A DNA stretch of 64,000 nucleotides from Mesorhizobium sp. M4B.F.Ca.ET.203.01.1.1 (GCF_004791025.1 NZ_SRUO01000005.1:124001-188000); one strand, 5' to 3'. Numbered from the stretch's first letter, positions 23,359 through 34,475 are shown. A program made the numbers and translations. The notes: generated by a model from the letters alone, not told the origin.

Positions 23359-23643
23359 TTAATTCTTCGGCGTCTGGTTGAAGTCCGGCACGATGTGCGG
23401 GATGTCGTCGATGCCGAGGCCAAGCCCCCGTGTGATGCCGTAAAAGATGCCGAGAAGGACCAGGGTGGCGATCGTCGTCCGGAAAGCCGCGCGCAGCATG
23501 TGCGGCCCGCGCGGCGCGCTGGGAACGGTGCCCAGCGTCACATCCTTGTCCTCATCCTGGGTTCTGAGGCTGAACGGCAGGACGGCGAACAGCACCACCC
23601 ACCAGGTGGCGAAGAACAGCGCGATGAACGAGACCCAGCTCAT
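23359..23643 (-). CDS. DUF1467 family membrane protein
   Basis: A 94-aa protein with two membrane segments (VSFIALFFATWWVVLFAVLPFSL and IATLVLLGIFYGITRGLGL) joined by an acidic loop. It matches DUF1467, small inner-membrane proteins of alphaproteobacteria with no known role. Its ATG overlaps the mce stop (4 bases), so it is co-translated with the epimerase. Confidence 0.8.
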   Translation of the reverse strand: MSWVSFIALFFATWWVVLFAVLPFSLRTQDEDKDVTLGTVPSAPRGPHMLRAAFRTTIATLVLLGIFYGITRGLGLGIDDIPHIVPDFNQTPKN

Positions 23644-24044
23644 GATTGCTCCAGTTCGACCAGCGTGCCGAAGAAATCCTTGGGATGCAGGAACAGCACC
23701 GGCTTGCCATGCGCGCCGATCTTCGGGCTGCCGTCACCCAGCACGCGCGCGCCGCTGGCCTTGAGCCGGTCGCGCGCGGCCACGATGTCATCCACCTCAT
23801 AGCACACATGGTGCATGCCGCCCGAGGGGTTCTTCTCCAGGAAGGCTGTGATCGGCGAGTTCTCGCCCAACGGTTCCAGCAATTCGATCTTGGTGTTGCC
23901 GACATCGACGAACACCACGGTCACGCCATGTTCCGGCAGCGCCTGCGGTGCGCTCAGCCGCGCGCCGAGCGTGTCGCGATAGGCCGCCATTGCCGCGGCC
24001 AGATCCGGCACGGCAAGCGCGACATGGTTCAGGCGTCCGAGCAT
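23640..24044 (-). CDS. mce: Methylmalonyl-CoA epimerase
   Basis: A 134-aa single-domain VOC-fold enzyme. HVALAVPDLAAAMAAY begins the fold, KIELLEP and MHHVCYEVDDIVAA supply metal ligands, and VLFLHPKDFFGTLVELEQ ends it. It converts (S)- to (R)-methylmalonyl-CoA for the B12-dependent mutase in propionate use. Typical length. The cob operon for its pathway cofactor lies 20 kb away in the same window. Confidence 0.93.
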   Translation of the reverse strand: MLGRLNHVALAVPDLAAAMAAYRDTLGARLSAPQALPEHGVTVVFVDVGNTKIELLEPLGENSPITAFLEKNPSGGMHHVCYEVDDIVAARDRLKASGARVLGDGSPKIGAHGKPVLFLHPKDFFGTLVELEQS

Positions 24045-24061
24045 AAAGCGCTCCGCTTTAG

Positions 24062-24164
24062 GGGAGTAAGGGAGTAGGGCAGTATGGGAGTAGGGAAACG
24101 AGTCTGAACAAATACAGACTGCTTATTCTTCCCTATTCCCCTACTGCCTTACTCCCCTATTCCC
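24062..24164. repeat. Long imperfect inverted repeat between mce and rnj
   Basis: Bases 24062-24096 (GGGAGTAAGGGAGTAGGG...) pair with 24130-24164 with about 6 mismatches in 35, and a second stem AGTCTG (24101-24106)/CAGACT (24115-24120) lies inside the loop. The whole 103 bp fills the gap between the two genes. The GGGAGTA units recall the AGTAGTG repeats beside the S23 gene near 41.2 kb. It could fold into a large RNA hairpin between mce and rnj transcripts. Confidence 0.7.
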
Positions 24165-24171
24165 TTGTTCG

Positions 24172-25842
24172 TCACCGCGTGACGAACACCGTCACCAGCG
24201 GCTTCTTGCCCCAGGCTTCGTTGGCGGCACCGCGCACCGCGCGGCGCACCGCCTCCTGCACCAGGTCGAGGTCTTTTCGGCGCTGACGGGGGATCGAGTC
24301 CACGGCGCCGATTGCCGCATCGAGCATCAGATCCTCCAGGGTCTCGCCGCTGGCGTCCGCCTCGGCGACACCGATCGCCACCAGGTCGGGATCGCCGGCA
24401 AGCTCGTATTTGTCGTCGAGCACGACATTGACGGCGACATGGCCGGCAAAGGACAGCTTGCGCCGGTCGCGGATGCCCATCGCCTGGTCGGTGCCGATCA
24501 GCCGGCCGTCCTTGTAGACGCGGCCGAACGGCACCTGGTCGACAATGGTCGCGGCGCCCGGATAGAGCCTCAGCATGTCGCCGTCGCGCACCTGCGCCAC
24601 CTGGCCGATGCCGGACATCGACATCAGCGACCCTTGCGCCACCAGATGCGCCGCCTCGCCATGCACCGGGACGCCGATCTGCGGCCGCACCCATTCATAC
24701 ATCTTGCGCAATTCGCTGCGGCGCGGATGGCCGGAGACGTGCACCAGCGCATCGCCGTCCTCGATGATCTTCATGCCAAGGTCGATCAGCCGGTTCTTGA
24801 TCTCGAGGATCGCCTTCTCGTTGCCGGGGATGGTGCGCGAGGAAAACACCACGGTGTCGCCGGCCGTCAGCGACACCGATTTCATCTCGTCGCGAGACAG
24901 CTTTGCAAGTGCCGCCAGCGGCTCGCCTTGGCTGCCGGTGCAGATGATGACCAGGTTCTCGCGCGGGATGAAGCCGTAATCCTCCTCGGCGATGAACTCC
25001 GGCAGCCCGTCCATGTAGCCGAGCTCGCCAGCGACATCGATGACGCGCTTCAGCGAACGGCCGAGCACCAGGCACTGGCGGCCGGCGTCGCGCGCCGCCC
25101 TGGCGATGGAAACGATGCGGCCGACATTGGAGGAGAAGGTGGTGACGGCGACGCGGCCCTTGGCGCTTTGGATGACGCCCTTCAGCCCCTCGCCGACCGC
25201 TACCTCCGATGGCGATTCTCCCTCCCGCAGCGCGTTGGTCGAATCGCAGACCAGCGCCAGCACGCCCTTATCGCCATAGGCGCGGAAGCGCGCCTCGTCG
25301 GTCTTCGGCCCGATCGTCGGCTCCGGATCGATCTTCCAGTCGCCGGTGTGGATGACGGTGCCAGCCGGAGTGGTGATCGCCAGCGACATCGGCTCGGGAA
25401 TCGAGTGGGCGACCGGGATGGCCTCGATCTCGAACGGACCGATGGTGAATTTCTCGCCGGCCCGGTAGATCATCGCCGGCACCTTCGGCGCACCCTGCTC
25501 GCCCTGCCGCTTGGCCTCCAGCAGGCCGGCGGTGAACGGCGTCATCCAGACCGGCGCCTTCAGCCTCGGCCAGATGTCGAGCAGCGCGCCGTAATGGTCC
25601 TCGTGCGCGTGCGTGATGACGATGCCGCGCAGATTGTCGAGGTTCTCCTCGATGAAGCGCGTGTCGGGCAGGATCAGGTCGACGCCGGGATGCGCGGTGT
25701 CGGGAAAGGTGACGCCGACATCGACGACGATCCACTCGCGCGCATCGGCCGGCCCGTAGCCGTAAAGGGCGAAGTTCATGCCGATCTCGCCGACGCCGCC
25801 GAGCGGCACGAAGACGAGTTCGGCGTTTTCCGCTTTCGCCAT
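24172..25842 (-). CDS. rnj: Ribonuclease J
   Basis: A 556-aa metallo-beta-lactamase/beta-CASP nuclease: VFVPLGGVGEIGMN at the start, zinc motif THAHEDHYGAL, TGDWKIDPEP, and beta-CASP TTFSSNVGRI and SGHPRRSEL. RNase J has both 5'-3' exo- and endonuclease activity in rRNA maturation and mRNA decay. AGGAAGGAAAG lies before the ATG at 25842. It follows birA by 20 bases. Confidence 0.95.
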   Translation of the reverse strand: MAKAENAELVFVPLGGVGEIGMNFALYGYGPADAREWIVVDVGVTFPDTAHPGVDLILPDTRFIEENLDNLRGIVITHAHEDHYGALLDIWPRLKAPVWMTPFTAGLLEAKRQGEQGAPKVPAMIYRAGEKFTIGPFEIEAIPVAHSIPEPMSLAITTPAGTVIHTGDWKIDPEPTIGPKTDEARFRAYGDKGVLALVCDSTNALREGESPSEVAVGEGLKGVIQSAKGRVAVTTFSSNVGRIVSIARAARDAGRQCLVLGRSLKRVIDVAGELGYMDGLPEFIAEEDYGFIPRENLVIICTGSQGEPLAALAKLSRDEMKSVSLTAGDTVVFSSRTIPGNEKAILEIKNRLIDLGMKIIEDGDALVHVSGHPRRSELRKMYEWVRPQIGVPVHGEAAHLVAQGSLMSMSGIGQVAQVRDGDMLRLYPGAATIVDQVPFGRVYKDGRLIGTDQAMGIRDRRKLSFAGHVAVNVVLDDKYELAGDPDLVAIGVAEADASGETLEDLMLDAAIGAVDSIPRQRRKDLDLVQEAVRRAVRGAANEAWGKKPLVTVFVTR

Positions 25843-25862
25843 GTTCTTTCCTTCCTGGCCCG

Positions 25863-26684
25863 TCAAACCCGGGCCGACGCGACGGCGCCGAAATGCACGT
25901 CGCCGGCGGCGATCGTCACGACAGTTCCCGCATCGTCGCGGATCACGAAACGGCAGTCCTCGTCAATGGTCTCGAACGTCCCGCGCACCACATTACCGTC
26001 AACCCTGACAGCAACTTCGCCGCCCAGCCCCGCCGCGCGCGCCAGCCAGCGCCGCCTGATGGCGGCAAGCCCGCGCCCGTCGTCCCACAGCCGGGCATTC
26101 TCGTTCCAGGCATCCGACAGCGCCAGAAACAGGGTCTCGGCATCGCAATTCGCGCCAAGCGCGCGCAGCGATGTCGCCGGATACGGCAAATCCTCGGGAT
26201 ATGCCACCACATTGACGCCGATGCCGACCGCCACCGCAAAGCGATCGCCTTCGAGCAGCGCCGATTCCAGCAGGATGCCGGCGAGCTTGGCGCCGGAGGC
26301 AAGCACGTCGTTCGGCCATTTCAGCTCGAAGCGGTTCTTGCCCTGGCTTGCGCCGTCAACGCCGATCGCGATCCTGCCTTGCGGCACGACGGCATCGAGC
26401 GCATCGGCAAGCGCCAGCCCGGCGACGAAGCCGAGCGTCGCGGCGAGCCGCAATTCGCCGCCGCTGACGATGAGCAATGTCGCGGCCAGGTTGCCCTCGG
26501 GCGTCGCCCAGGTCCGGCCCCGCCGGCCGCGCCCGCTTTCCTGCTTTTTGGAAACGACCCACAGCTTGCCCGGATCGCCGGCCCGCGCATGGGCGAGCGC
26601 CAGCGCGTTGGTGGAGCCGACCGTATCATGGGCTTCGAGCCGGAACCCTTCCGACGCCGCGGTTGGAGCCAGCCGAAACGCCAT
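25863..26684 (-). CDS. birA: Biotin-[acetyl-CoA-carboxylase] ligase
   Basis: A 273-aa biotin protein ligase. Biotin-binding GRGRRGRTW and KWPNDVL are present, then GIGVNV. It lacks the N-terminal helix-turn-helix of E. coli BirA, so it acts as a ligase only and not as the biotin repressor. It starts 4 bases after the nuoN stop and is followed by rnj, which places it at the end of the nuo transcript. Confidence 0.93.
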   Translation of the reverse strand: MAFRLAPTAASEGFRLEAHDTVGSTNALALAHARAGDPGKLWVVSKKQESGRGRRGRTWATPEGNLAATLLIVSGGELRLAATLGFVAGLALADALDAVVPQGRIAIGVDGASQGKNRFELKWPNDVLASGAKLAGILLESALLEGDRFAVAVGIGVNVVAYPEDLPYPATSLRALGANCDAETLFLALSDAWNENARLWDDGRGLAAIRRRWLARAAGLGGEVAVRVDGNVVRGTFETIDEDCRFVIRDDAGTVVTIAAGDVHFGAVASARV

Positions 26685-26688
26685 CCCG

Positions 26689-28125
26689 TCAGAAGAAGGT
26701 CTTCGCCGCGGCTTCGGCATAGGTGCCGATCGGCCCGCCGATCAGCACGTAGAACAGCACGAAGGCGCCGCTGACGCCAAGCACGAGGCGCAGTTCGCTG
26801 GCCATCGGCACGAAGCCGCCGACCGGCTCGTCGAACCACATGATCTTGATGATGCGCAGATAATAGTAGGCGCCCACCACCGAGGCCAGCACGCCGATGA
26901 TCGCCAGCGCGTAGAGGCCTGCGTTGATGGCGGCGAGGAAGACGTACCACTTCCCCCAGAAGCCGGCGAGCGGCGGGATGCCGGCCAGCGAAAACATCAG
27001 GATGGTGAGGATCGTCGCCATGATCGGGTTGGTCGAGGCGAGCCCGGCGAGGTCGCTGATCTGCTCGACATTGCCCTCCTTGCGCCGCATGGCGAGGATG
27101 AAGGCGAAGGTGCCGAGCGTCATCACCAGATAGATCAGCATGTAGATGGCAACGCCGCGCACGCCGGCCTGGCTGTTGGCGGCGAGGCCGACCAGCGCGT
27201 AGCCCATGTGACCGATCGAAGAATAGGCCATCAGCCGCTTGATGTTGGTCTGGCCGATGGCCGCGAAGGCGCCGAGCGCCATCGAGGCGATCGAGATGAA
27301 GACGATGATCTGCTGCCAGTCCGCGGCGATCGGCTTGAACGCGCCCATGGTGACGCGCACGATCAGCGCCATCGCCGCCATCTTGGGGGCCGCCGCCAGG
27401 AAGGCCGTCACCGGGGTCGGCGCGCCCTCATAGACGTCCGGCGTCCACATGTGGAACGGCACCGCCGAGATCTTGAAGGCAAGGCCGGCCAGCACGAACA
27501 CCAGGCCGAAGACGAGGCCGAGCTGGCGCTCGCCGCTGCCCAGCGCCGTCGCGATCTCCTGGAAGCCGGTGTTGCCGGTGTAGCCGTAGATCAGCGAGAT
27601 GCCGTAGAGCAGCATGCCCGACGACAGCGCGCCGAGCACGAAATATTTGAGGCCCGCCTCGGTCGAGCGGACGCTGTCGCGGTTGATCGCCGCCAGCACG
27701 TAGATCGCCAGCGACTGGAGTTCGAGGCCGAGGTAGAGCCCGATCATGCCGTTGGCCGAGATCATAAGCATCATGCCCAGCGTGCAGAGCAGGATCAGCA
27801 CCGGATACTCGAACTTGTCGAAATGCTCCTGCTTGGCGAAGCGCATCGACATGACCAGCGTCACCGCCGAGCCGATCAGCGCCAGCAGCTTCATGAAGCG
27901 GGCGAAGGAATCCTGGATGAAAGCGCCGCCGTAAGCCGTGCCCTGCCCACCGGAAGAGGCGACCCAGAAGCCGGCGAGCACCAGTATGGCGACGGCAAGG
28001 CCGGTCACCGTCATGGTGGTGTTGGAGCGCGAATAGGCGCCCACCATCAGCAGCGCCAGCGCGCCGATGGCGAGGATCAGCTCCGGCGTCGAGAGCGAAA
28101 AGCTGGAGAGAAGGTCCGGCGTCAT
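26689..28125 (-). CDS. nuoN: NADH-quinone oxidoreductase subunit N
   Basis: A 478-aa antiporter-like membrane subunit of complex I with about 14 helices. Visible marks are the broken-helix region ([22 protein letters not shown]) and the conserved Lys/Glu pattern around [13 protein letters not shown]. The ATG at 28125 follows CAGGGG; an upstream TTG is less likely. Last nuo gene, 18 bases after nuoM. Confidence 0.97.
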   Translation of the reverse strand: MTPDLLSSFSLSTPELILAIGALALLMVGAYSRSNTTMTVTGLAVAILVLAGFWVASSGGQGTAYGGAFIQDSFARFMKLLALIGSAVTLVMSMRFAKQEHFDKFEYPVLILLCTLGMMLMISANGMIGLYLGLELQSLAIYVLAAINRDSVRSTEAGLKYFVLGALSSGMLLYGISLIYGYTGNTGFQEIATALGSGERQLGLVFGLVFVLAGLAFKISAVPFHMWTPDVYEGAPTPVTAFLAAAPKMAAMALIVRVTMGAFKPIAADWQQIIVFISIASMALGAFAAIGQTNIKRLMAYSSIGHMGYALVGLAANSQAGVRGVAIYMLIYLVMTLGTFAFILAMRRKEGNVEQISDLAGLASTNPIMATILTILMFSLAGIPPLAGFWGKWYVFLAAINAGLYALAIIGVLASVVGAYYYLRIIKIMWFDEPVGGFVPMASELRLVLGVSGAFVLFYVLIGGPIGTYAEAAAKTFF

Positions 28126-28143
28126 GGTTCGCAAAACCCCTGG

Positions 28144-29649
28144 TCAGTTCGCCGCCGCGGTCTGCGCGGAGCCGATGGATGCGGTGACATTGGTGACGAG
28201 CGCCTTGACCGATGCGGCCGTGGCGTCGAAGACGGGCGCGGGATAGACGCCGAAGAAGATGACCAGCACCACCAGCGGGTAGATGATCGCCTTCTCGCGC
28301 GTCGACAGGTCCAGCAGGCCCTTCAGGCTGTCCTTGGTCAGCGAACCAAAGATCACCCGGCGGTAGAGCCAGAGCGCGTAGGCCGCCGACAGGATGACGC
28401 CGGTGGCGGCGAAGAACGCCACCCAGGTGTTGACCCGGAACACACCAAGCATGGTCAGGAATTCGCCGACGAAGCCGCTGGTGCCGGGCAGGCCGACATT
28501 GGCCATGGTGAAGACCATGAACACGGTGGCATATTTCGGCATGTTGTTGACCAGCCCGCCATAGGCGTCGATCTCGCGCGTGTGCATGCGGTCGTAGATG
28601 ACGCCGACGCACAGGAACAGCGCGCCGGAGACGAGGCCGTGGCTGAGCATCTGGAAGATCGCGCCCTGCACGCCTTCCTGGTTCATGGCGAAGATGCCCA
28701 TGGTGACGAAGCCCATATGGGCGACCGACGAATAGGCGATCAGCTTCTTCATGTCCTCCTGCATCAGCGCCACCAGCGAGGTGTAGATGATGGCGACGAC
28801 CGAGAGCGTGAATACCAACGGCGCGAACATTTCCGACGCCAGCGGGAACATCGGCAGCGAGAAGCGCAGGAAGCCGTACCCGCCCATCTTCAGGAGGATC
28901 GCGGCCAGGATCACCGAGCCCGCCGTCGGCGCCTCGACGTGCGCGTCCGGCAGCCAGGTGTGCACCGGCCACATCGGCATCTTCACCGCGAAGGAGGCGA
29001 AGAAGGCGAGCCACAGCCAGGTCTGCATGTTGGCCGGGAAGTTGTGCGTCAAAAGCGTCGTGATGTCGGTGGTGCCGGACTGGTAGAACATCGCCATGAT
29101 GGCGAGCAGCATCAGCACCGAACCGGCGAGCGTGTAGAGGAAGAACTTGAACGAGGCGTAGACGCGCCGCTTGCCGCCCCAGACGCCGATGATGATGAAC
29201 ATCGGGATCAGGCCGGCCTCGAAGAAGACGTAGAACAGCACGATGTCGAGCGCGCAGAAGACGCCGATCATCAGCGTTTCCAGGAGCAGGAAGGCGATCA
29301 TGTAGGCCTTGACCCGCTTCTCGATCGCTTCCCACGACGCCAGGATGCAGAGCGGCATCAGGAAGGTGGTGAGGATGACGAACAGCATCGAGATGCCGTC
29401 GACGCCCATGTGGTAGGAAATGCCCGAATCCAGCCAGGCGGCCTTCTCGACGAACTGGAAGCCGGCCTGCGAATTGTCAAAACCCTTCCAGATGAACAGC
29501 GAGATGACGAAGGTGATGCTCGTCGTCCACAGCGCGATGGCGCGGATGTTGCGGCGCGCGTTTTCGCTGTCGTCGTTGATGAACAGGATGAGCAGCACCC
29601 CCACCAGCGGCAGGAAGGTGACCAGCGAGAGGATTGGCCAGGCGGTCAT
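28144..29649 (-). CDS. nuoM: NADH-quinone oxidoreductase subunit M
   Basis: A 501-aa antiporter-like subunit. Key motifs: [30 protein letters not shown] (broken helix and conserved Lys), [13 protein letters not shown], and GxVGEF. The conserved glutamate ([23 protein letters not shown]) is present. ATG overlaps the nuoL stop by one base. Confidence 0.97.
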   Translation of the reverse strand: MTAWPILSLVTFLPLVGVLLILFINDDSENARRNIRAIALWTTSITFVISLFIWKGFDNSQAGFQFVEKAAWLDSGISYHMGVDGISMLFVILTTFLMPLCILASWEAIEKRVKAYMIAFLLLETLMIGVFCALDIVLFYVFFEAGLIPMFIIIGVWGGKRRVYASFKFFLYTLAGSVLMLLAIMAMFYQSGTTDITTLLTHNFPANMQTWLWLAFFASFAVKMPMWPVHTWLPDAHVEAPTAGSVILAAILLKMGGYGFLRFSLPMFPLASEMFAPLVFTLSVVAIIYTSLVALMQEDMKKLIAYSSVAHMGFVTMGIFAMNQEGVQGAIFQMLSHGLVSGALFLCVGVIYDRMHTREIDAYGGLVNNMPKYATVFMVFTMANVGLPGTSGFVGEFLTMLGVFRVNTWVAFFAATGVILSAAYALWLYRRVIFGSLTKDSLKGLLDLSTREKAIIYPLVVLVIFFGVYPAPVFDATAASVKALVTNVTASIGSAQTAAAN

Positions 29650-31622
29650 CAGAGCATCATCCAGGTGACGAGTGCGGCAACGCCGATCAGCATGGCGAAG
29701 GCGTAGTGGTAGAGGTAGCCGGTCTGCAGCTTGACGACGCGGTTGGTGACATCGACGACGCGCGCCGAGACCCCGTCAGGCCCGAGCCCGTCGATAATGG
29801 CGCCGTCGCCGGTCTTCCACAGGAACCTGCCGAGGCGCTTCGCCGGCCGCACGAACAGGACGTCGTAGAGCTCGTCGAAATACCACTTGTTGAGCAGGAA
29901 GGCGTAGAGCAGGCGATGGTTGGCGGCGACGCTGGCGGGCAATTCCGGCGAGCGGATGTAGAACTTCCAGGCAACCGCGAAGCCGATGACCATGGCGATG
30001 AACGGCGCCAGTTCGACCCACAGCGGCAGTTCGTGGATCTCGTGCAGGATGTGGTTGTCCGGCAGCGTGAACAGCGATGCCTTCCAGAACTCGGCATAAC
30101 CCTCGCCGATGAAGGCGCCGTGGAAGATGATGCCGGCAAACAGCGCGCCCGCGGCCAGGATGAACAGCGGCACCAGCATCACCGGTGGCGATTCATGGAC
30201 ATGGTGCATGACCTCGTGGCTGGCGCGCGGCTGGCCGTGGAAGGTCATGAAAATCAGCCGCCAAGAGTAGAATGAGGTGAAGGCCGCGGCAACGACCAGC
30301 AGCACGAAGGCGGTGCCGGCAAACAGATTGTGGCTGGCGAAGGCGCTCTCGATGATGGCGTCCTTGGAGAAGAAGCCGGCGGTGCCGATGACCGTCACCG
30401 GGATGCCGACGCCGGTCAGCGCCAGCGTGCCGATCACCATCATCCAGTAGGTCTTCGGAATGAGCGTCCTCAGGCCGCCCATGTTGCGCATGTCCTGCTC
30501 GTCGGAGACGGCGTGGATCACCGAGCCCGAGCCGAGGAACAGCAGCGCTTTGAAGAAGGCGTGCGTGAACAGATGGAAGATCGCCGCGCCATAGGCGCCG
30601 ACGCCGAGCGCCACGAACATGTAGCCGAGCTGCGAGCAGGTCGAATAGGCGATGACACGCTTGATGTCGTTCTGGACCAGGCCGACCGTGGCCGCGAAGA
30701 AGGCGGTGAAGGCGCCGATGAAGGTGACGACCGTCAGCGCCGAATGCGACAGCTCGAACAGCGGCGACAGCCGGGCCAGCATGAACACGCCTGCCGTCAC
30801 CATGGTGGCGGCATGGATCAGCGCCGAGACCGGCGTCGGGCCTTCCATGGCGTCGGGCAGCCAGGTGTGCAGCGGCACCTGCGCCGACTTGCCCATCGCG
30901 CCCATGAAGAGGAGCAGGCAGACCACGGTCATCGCCGAGTGCTTGTCGAGCGCATAGCCAAGGAAGGTGAGCACGGCGGCGCCGTGCTTGGCGCCCTCCG
31001 CCGGAACGAAGCTCGCCGCATTGGCGAAGATGGTGCCGAGATTGACCGAGCCGAACAGCACGAAGACGCCGAAGATGCCGAGAGCGAAGCCGAAATCGCC
31101 GACGCGGTTGACGACGAAGGCCTTGATCGCCGCGGCATTGGCCGACGGCTTCTTGTACCAGAAGCCGATCAGCAGGTAGGAGGCGAGACCGACGCCTTCC
31201 CAGCCGAAGAACATCTGCACCAGATTGTCGGCCGTCACCAGCATCAGCATGGCGAAGGTGAACAGCGACAGATAGGCAAAGAAGCGCGGCCGGTTCGGAT
31301 CGTGGTGCATGTAGCCGATCGAGTAGATGTGGACCAGCGCCGACACGGTGTTGACGACGACCAGCATCACCACCGTCAGCGTGTCGATCCTGAGCGCCCA
31401 GGACGCGTCGAGCCCGCCCGACTGGATCCAGCGCAGCACCGGTACGGTGAACACCTCGCCTTCGCCGAAGCCGACCGAGAAAAAGGCGATCCACGACAGC
31501 ACGGCCGAAATCACCAGGAAGCCGGAGGTGATGTATTCGGACGCCTTGGCGCCGAGCGACGTGCCGAACAGGCCGACGATCAGGAAGCCGAGCAGCGGAA
31601 GGAAGACGATCGCTTGATACAT
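29649..31622 (-). CDS. nuoL: NADH-quinone oxidoreductase subunit L
   Basis: A 657-aa antiporter-like subunit, the largest membrane arm protein. [27 protein letters not shown] is the broken-helix core, [16 protein letters not shown] the conserved glutamate region, and [15 protein letters not shown] follows. The C-terminal 120 residues form the long lateral helix typical of NuoL. It starts 10 bases after the nuoK stop. Confidence 0.97.
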   Translation of the reverse strand: MYQAIVFLPLLGFLIVGLFGTSLGAKASEYITSGFLVISAVLSWIAFFSVGFGEGEVFTVPVLRWIQSGGLDASWALRIDTLTVVMLVVVNTVSALVHIYSIGYMHHDPNRPRFFAYLSLFTFAMLMLVTADNLVQMFFGWEGVGLASYLLIGFWYKKPSANAAAIKAFVVNRVGDFGFALGIFGVFVLFGSVNLGTIFANAASFVPAEGAKHGAAVLTFLGYALDKHSAMTVVCLLLFMGAMGKSAQVPLHTWLPDAMEGPTPVSALIHAATMVTAGVFMLARLSPLFELSHSALTVVTFIGAFTAFFAATVGLVQNDIKRVIAYSTCSQLGYMFVALGVGAYGAAIFHLFTHAFFKALLFLGSGSVIHAVSDEQDMRNMGGLRTLIPKTYWMMVIGTLALTGVGIPVTVIGTAGFFSKDAIIESAFASHNLFAGTAFVLLVVAAAFTSFYSWRLIFMTFHGQPRASHEVMHHVHESPPVMLVPLFILAAGALFAGIIFHGAFIGEGYAEFWKASLFTLPDNHILHEIHELPLWVELAPFIAMVIGFAVAWKFYIRSPELPASVAANHRLLYAFLLNKWYFDELYDVLFVRPAKRLGRFLWKTGDGAIIDGLGPDGVSARVVDVTNRVVKLQTGYLYHYAFAMLIGVAALVTWMML

Positions 31623-31632
31623 GACTGTCCCG

Positions 31633-31941
31633 TCAACCCTTCATCATGTTGACGTCTTCGACCGCGATCGAGCCGCGGTTGCGGAAGAAGACGACGAGAA
31701 TGGCAAGACCGATCGCGGCCTCCGCAGCGGCGACCGTCAGCACGAACAGCGCGAACACCTGTCCGACGAGATCGCCGAGCGCCGCCGAGAAGGCGACGAA
31801 ATTGATGTTGACCGCCAGCAGGATCAGCTCGACCGACATCAGGATGACGATGACGTTCTTGCGGTTCAGGAAGATTCCGAACACGCCGAGCGTGAACAGG
31901 ATCGCCGATACGGTGAGGTAGTGCGCGATGCCGACGACCAT
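31633..31941 (-). CDS. nuoK: NADH-quinone oxidoreductase subunit K
   Basis: A 102-aa subunit with three membrane helices. The conserved glutamates ([10 protein letters not shown] and [10 protein letters not shown]) that take part in proton transfer are visible. One base separates it from nuoJ. Confidence 0.97.
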   Translation of the reverse strand: MVVGIAHYLTVSAILFTLGVFGIFLNRKNVIVILMSVELILLAVNINFVAFSAALGDLVGQVFALFVLTVAAAEAAIGLAILVVFFRNRGSIAVEDVNMMKG

Positions 31942-31942
31942 C

Positions 31943-32563
31943 TCAGATGCCCTCGCCCGATTTGACCTTGCGGATTTCCATGCCCGTCGCCGGCGTGCGG
32001 CCGACCTGGGCTGCGATCGATTGCCGCTTGACGCCCGGCTTGTGGCGCAGCGTCAGCACGATGGCGCCGATCATGGCGACCAGCAGCACGAGGCCGGCGA
32101 TCTGGAAGTAATAGAGGTAGTCCGTGTAGAGGATATCGCCGAGCGCGGCCGTGTTGGTGCGCTGGGCGAGATCCGGAATGGGCTTGGCCACCGTCGACGC
32201 CAGCTGTGGCGCGAAAGTGTAGCCGCCGAGCACGACGATCAGCTCCGCCGCCAGGATCAGCCCGACCAGCGCGCCGATCGGGGCGTATTGCAGCGCGCCT
32301 TCCTTCATCTCGGCGAAGTCGACGTCGAGCATCATGACGACGAACAGGAACAGCACCATGACCGCGCCGACATAAACGACGAGCAGGATCATCGCCAGGA
32401 ACTCGGCGCCGGTCAGCATGAACAGGCCGGCGGCGTTGAAGAAGGTCAGGATCAGGAACAGCACCGAATGCACGGGGTTGCGCGACGAAATGACCATGAA
32501 CGCCGACGCCACCGCGACAAAGGCGAAGAGGTAGAAAAAGGCCGCCTCTAGTCCACTCAGCAT
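31943..32563 (-). CDS. nuoJ: NADH-quinone oxidoreductase subunit J
   Basis: A 206-aa subunit with five membrane helices ([24 protein letters not shown]... [15 protein letters not shown]). The [13 protein letters not shown] segment is the typical pi-bulge helix. GGGGGAA precedes the ATG. The 130-base gap to nuoI holds a perfect palindrome. Confidence 0.96.
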   Translation of the reverse strand: MLSGLEAAFFYLFAFVAVASAFMVISSRNPVHSVLFLILTFFNAAGLFMLTGAEFLAMILLVVYVGAVMVLFLFVVMMLDVDFAEMKEGALQYAPIGALVGLILAAELIVVLGGYTFAPQLASTVAKPIPDLAQRTNTAALGDILYTDYLYYFQIAGLVLLVAMIGAIVLTLRHKPGVKRQSIAAQVGRTPATGMEIRKVKSGEGI

Positions 32564-32586
32564 GGGGTTCCCCCGGGTTCCTGTCC

Positions 32587-32608
32587 AAACAGGACGTTCG
32601 TCCTGTTT
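32587..32608. repeat. Palindrome in the nuoI-nuoJ gap
   Basis: AAACAGGAC (32587-32595), loop GTTC, GTCCTGTTT (32600-32608): a perfect 9-bp stem. On the transcribed minus strand no T-run follows it, so it is likely an mRNA-stabilising hairpin or processing site rather than a terminator. The gap from nuoI to nuoJ (130 bases) is the longest non-coding stretch within the downstream nuo genes. Confidence 0.5.
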
Positions 32609-32693
32609 GCTCTTTCTGGCTTCGTTTCCGCCTCCGGTTACGAAGCCGCGTTGTCCTTAGACGAGGCCCCTCGCCCCGTCCATGCGTCAAATG

Positions 32694-33185
32694 TCAGCGA
32701 TAGGGTGCGTCCAGCGCGATGTTGCGCGCCAGTTCGCGCTCCCAGCGGTCGCCGTTCGCGAGCAGCCTGTCCTTGTCGTAGTAAAGCTCCTCGCGCGTCT
32801 CCGTCGCGAATTCGAAATTCGGCCCTTCGACGATGGCGTCGACCGGGCAAGCCTCCTGGCAGAAGCCGCAATAGATGCACTTCACCATGTCGATGTCGTA
32901 GCGTACGGTGCGGCGCGTGCCGTCGTTGCGGCGCGGGCCGGCCTCGATGGTGATCGCCTGCGCCGGGCAGATCGCCTCGCACAGCTTGCAGGCGATGCAG
33001 CGTTCCTCGCCGTTCGGATAACGGCGCAGCGCATGCTCGCCGCGGAAGCGCGGGCTGATCGGCCCCTTCTCGTGCGGATAGTTGATCGTCTCCTTCGGCG
33101 CGAAGAACTGGCGCATCGACAGGAAGAAGGCGCTGACGAAATCCTTCAGCAGCAGCGCCTTTGCGGCTTGAGTTAGTGCACCCAT
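32694..33185 (-). CDS. nuoI: NADH-quinone oxidoreductase subunit I
   Basis: A 163-aa protein with two 4Fe-4S binding motifs, [12 protein letters not shown] and [12 protein letters not shown] (clusters N6a and N6b). It passes electrons from NuoG toward NuoB. The ATG lies 13 bases inside the end of the 85-aa membrane ORF. Confidence 0.97.
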   Translation of the reverse strand: MGALTQAAKALLLKDFVSAFFLSMRQFFAPKETINYPHEKGPISPRFRGEHALRRYPNGEERCIACKLCEAICPAQAITIEAGPRRNDGTRRTVRYDIDMVKCIYCGFCQEACPVDAIVEGPNFEFATETREELYYDKDRLLANGDRWERELARNIALDAPYR

Positions 33186-33430
33186 TTGCCACTCCCAAAC
33201 GCGACCAACGCAATGGTCGCGAACATGACACCCAATATGAGCGGATAAGCCGTCAAGACGCGCTTGACGAAATGCTCGTCCAATTGCTTCACCTCATCGG
33301 ATAGGGGAAAGCCAAAAAGGCTAGTTTGCCTTTTCCGGTATCGCTCGAGTGGAGCCCCAGAGCGCGTCATAAGCCACCCCACCAGGACTCCAAAAGCGCC
33401 GCCTAACACCAAGACCACCAAGTCGCCCAT
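33173..33430 (-). CDS. Unrecognised 85-aa membrane protein within the nuo operon
   Basis: It has two membrane segments ([17 protein letters not shown] and [18 protein letters not shown]) around a basic loop ([13 protein letters not shown]). The ATG overlaps the nuoH stop by one base (TGATG) and its end overlaps nuoI by 13 bases. Base composition is visibly lower in GC than the nuo genes, which suggests later arrival. I do not recognise the family; it could be an accessory complex I protein or a hitchhiker. Confidence 0.65.
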   Translation of the reverse strand: MGDLVVLVLGGAFGVLVGWLMTRSGAPLERYRKRQTSLFGFPLSDEVKQLDEHFVKRVLTAYPLILGVMFATIALVAFGSGKWVH

Positions 33431-34473
33431 CACGCAAATCCCGTGAGCTTGAGGAAGGCGGCGGTGGCGATGACCATGAACAGCGAGATCGGCAGGAAGA
33501 CCTTCCAGCCCAGCCGCATCAGCTGGTCGTAGCGGTAGCGCGGCACGAACGCCTTGACCATGGAAATGCCGAAGAACACCAGGCAGACCTTGAGCACGAA
33601 CCAGATCAGCCCCGGCACCCAGGTGAAGGGGGCGAAGTCGAACGGAGGCAGCCAGCCGCCGAGGAACAGTATGGTGGCCAGCGCGCACATCAGGACGATG
33701 GCGACATACTCGCCGAGGAAGAAGAGCAGGAACGGCGTCGACGAATATTCGACCATATGGCCGGCGACCAGTTCCGATTCGGCCTCCACCAGGTCGAAGG
33801 GCGGACGGTTCGTCTCGGCCAGCGCCGAGATGAAGAAGATGACGAACATCGGGAACAGCGACAGCCAGTGCCAGTCGAGGAAGGTGTTGGGCAGGCCAAG
33901 CCTTGTGCCCAGCCCGTCATGCTGCGACATGACGATGTCGGACAGGTTGAGCGAGCCGACGCAAAGCAGCACGGTGACGATGACGAAGCCGATCGAGACT
34001 TCGTAGGACACCATCTGCGCGGCCGAGCGCAGCGCGCCGAGGAACGGATATTTCGAATTGGACGCCCAACCGCCCATGATCACGCCATAGACCTCGAGCG
34101 AGGAGATGGCGAAGACATAGAGGATGCCGACATTGACGTTGGCGATCGCCCAGCCCTCGTTGACCGGTATCACCGCCCAGGCCGAGATCGCCAGCACCGC
34201 CGACACCAGCGGCGCCAGCAGGAAGACGCCCTTGTTGGCGCCGGACGGGATCACCGGCTCCTTGAAGACGAACTTCAACAGGTCGGCGAAGGCCTGCAGC
34301 GTGCCCCAGGGGCCGACCACATTCGGACCGCGGCGCAACTGCACCGCCGCCCAGATCTTGCGGTCGGCGTAGAGGATGTAGGCGACGAAGATCAGCAGCA
34401 CGACGATCAGCACGACCGACTTCAGCAGGATCAGCAGCGCCGGCAGCACGTAGAAGGAGAAGAAGGTTTCCAT
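33430..34473 (-). CDS. nuoH: NADH-quinone oxidoreductase subunit H
   Basis: A 347-aa membrane subunit with eight or so helices, which forms the quinone-binding site with NuoB and NuoD. Signatures: [23 protein letters not shown] and [29 protein letters not shown]. The ATG at 34473 follows an AGGAGAAGAAGG site; nuoG ends 3 bases before it. Confidence 0.97.
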   Translation of the reverse strand: METFFSFYVLPALLILLKSVVLIVVLLIFVAYILYADRKIWAAVQLRRGPNVVGPWGTLQAFADLLKFVFKEPVIPSGANKGVFLLAPLVSAVLAISAWAVIPVNEGWAIANVNVGILYVFAISSLEVYGVIMGGWASNSKYPFLGALRSAAQMVSYEVSIGFVIVTVLLCVGSLNLSDIVMSQHDGLGTRLGLPNTFLDWHWLSLFPMFVIFFISALAETNRPPFDLVEAESELVAGHMVEYSSTPFLLFFLGEYVAIVLMCALATILFLGGWLPPFDFAPFTWVPGLIWFVLKVCLVFFGISMVKAFVPRYRYDQLMRLGWKVFLPISLFMVIATAAFLKLTGFA

Positions 34474-34475
34474 GC

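Noticed and set aside
22913..23381. Overlapping plus-strand frames beside proS
   Set aside because: One runs through the strong terminator at 23190-23218; neither has a ribosome-binding site.
24439..29706. A 1755-codon open frame on the plus strand opposite rnj, birA and nuoN-M
   Set aside because: It mirrors well-identified minus-strand genes; high GC removes stop codons from the opposite frame, and its product is a His/Arg/Asp-rich low-complexity sequence.
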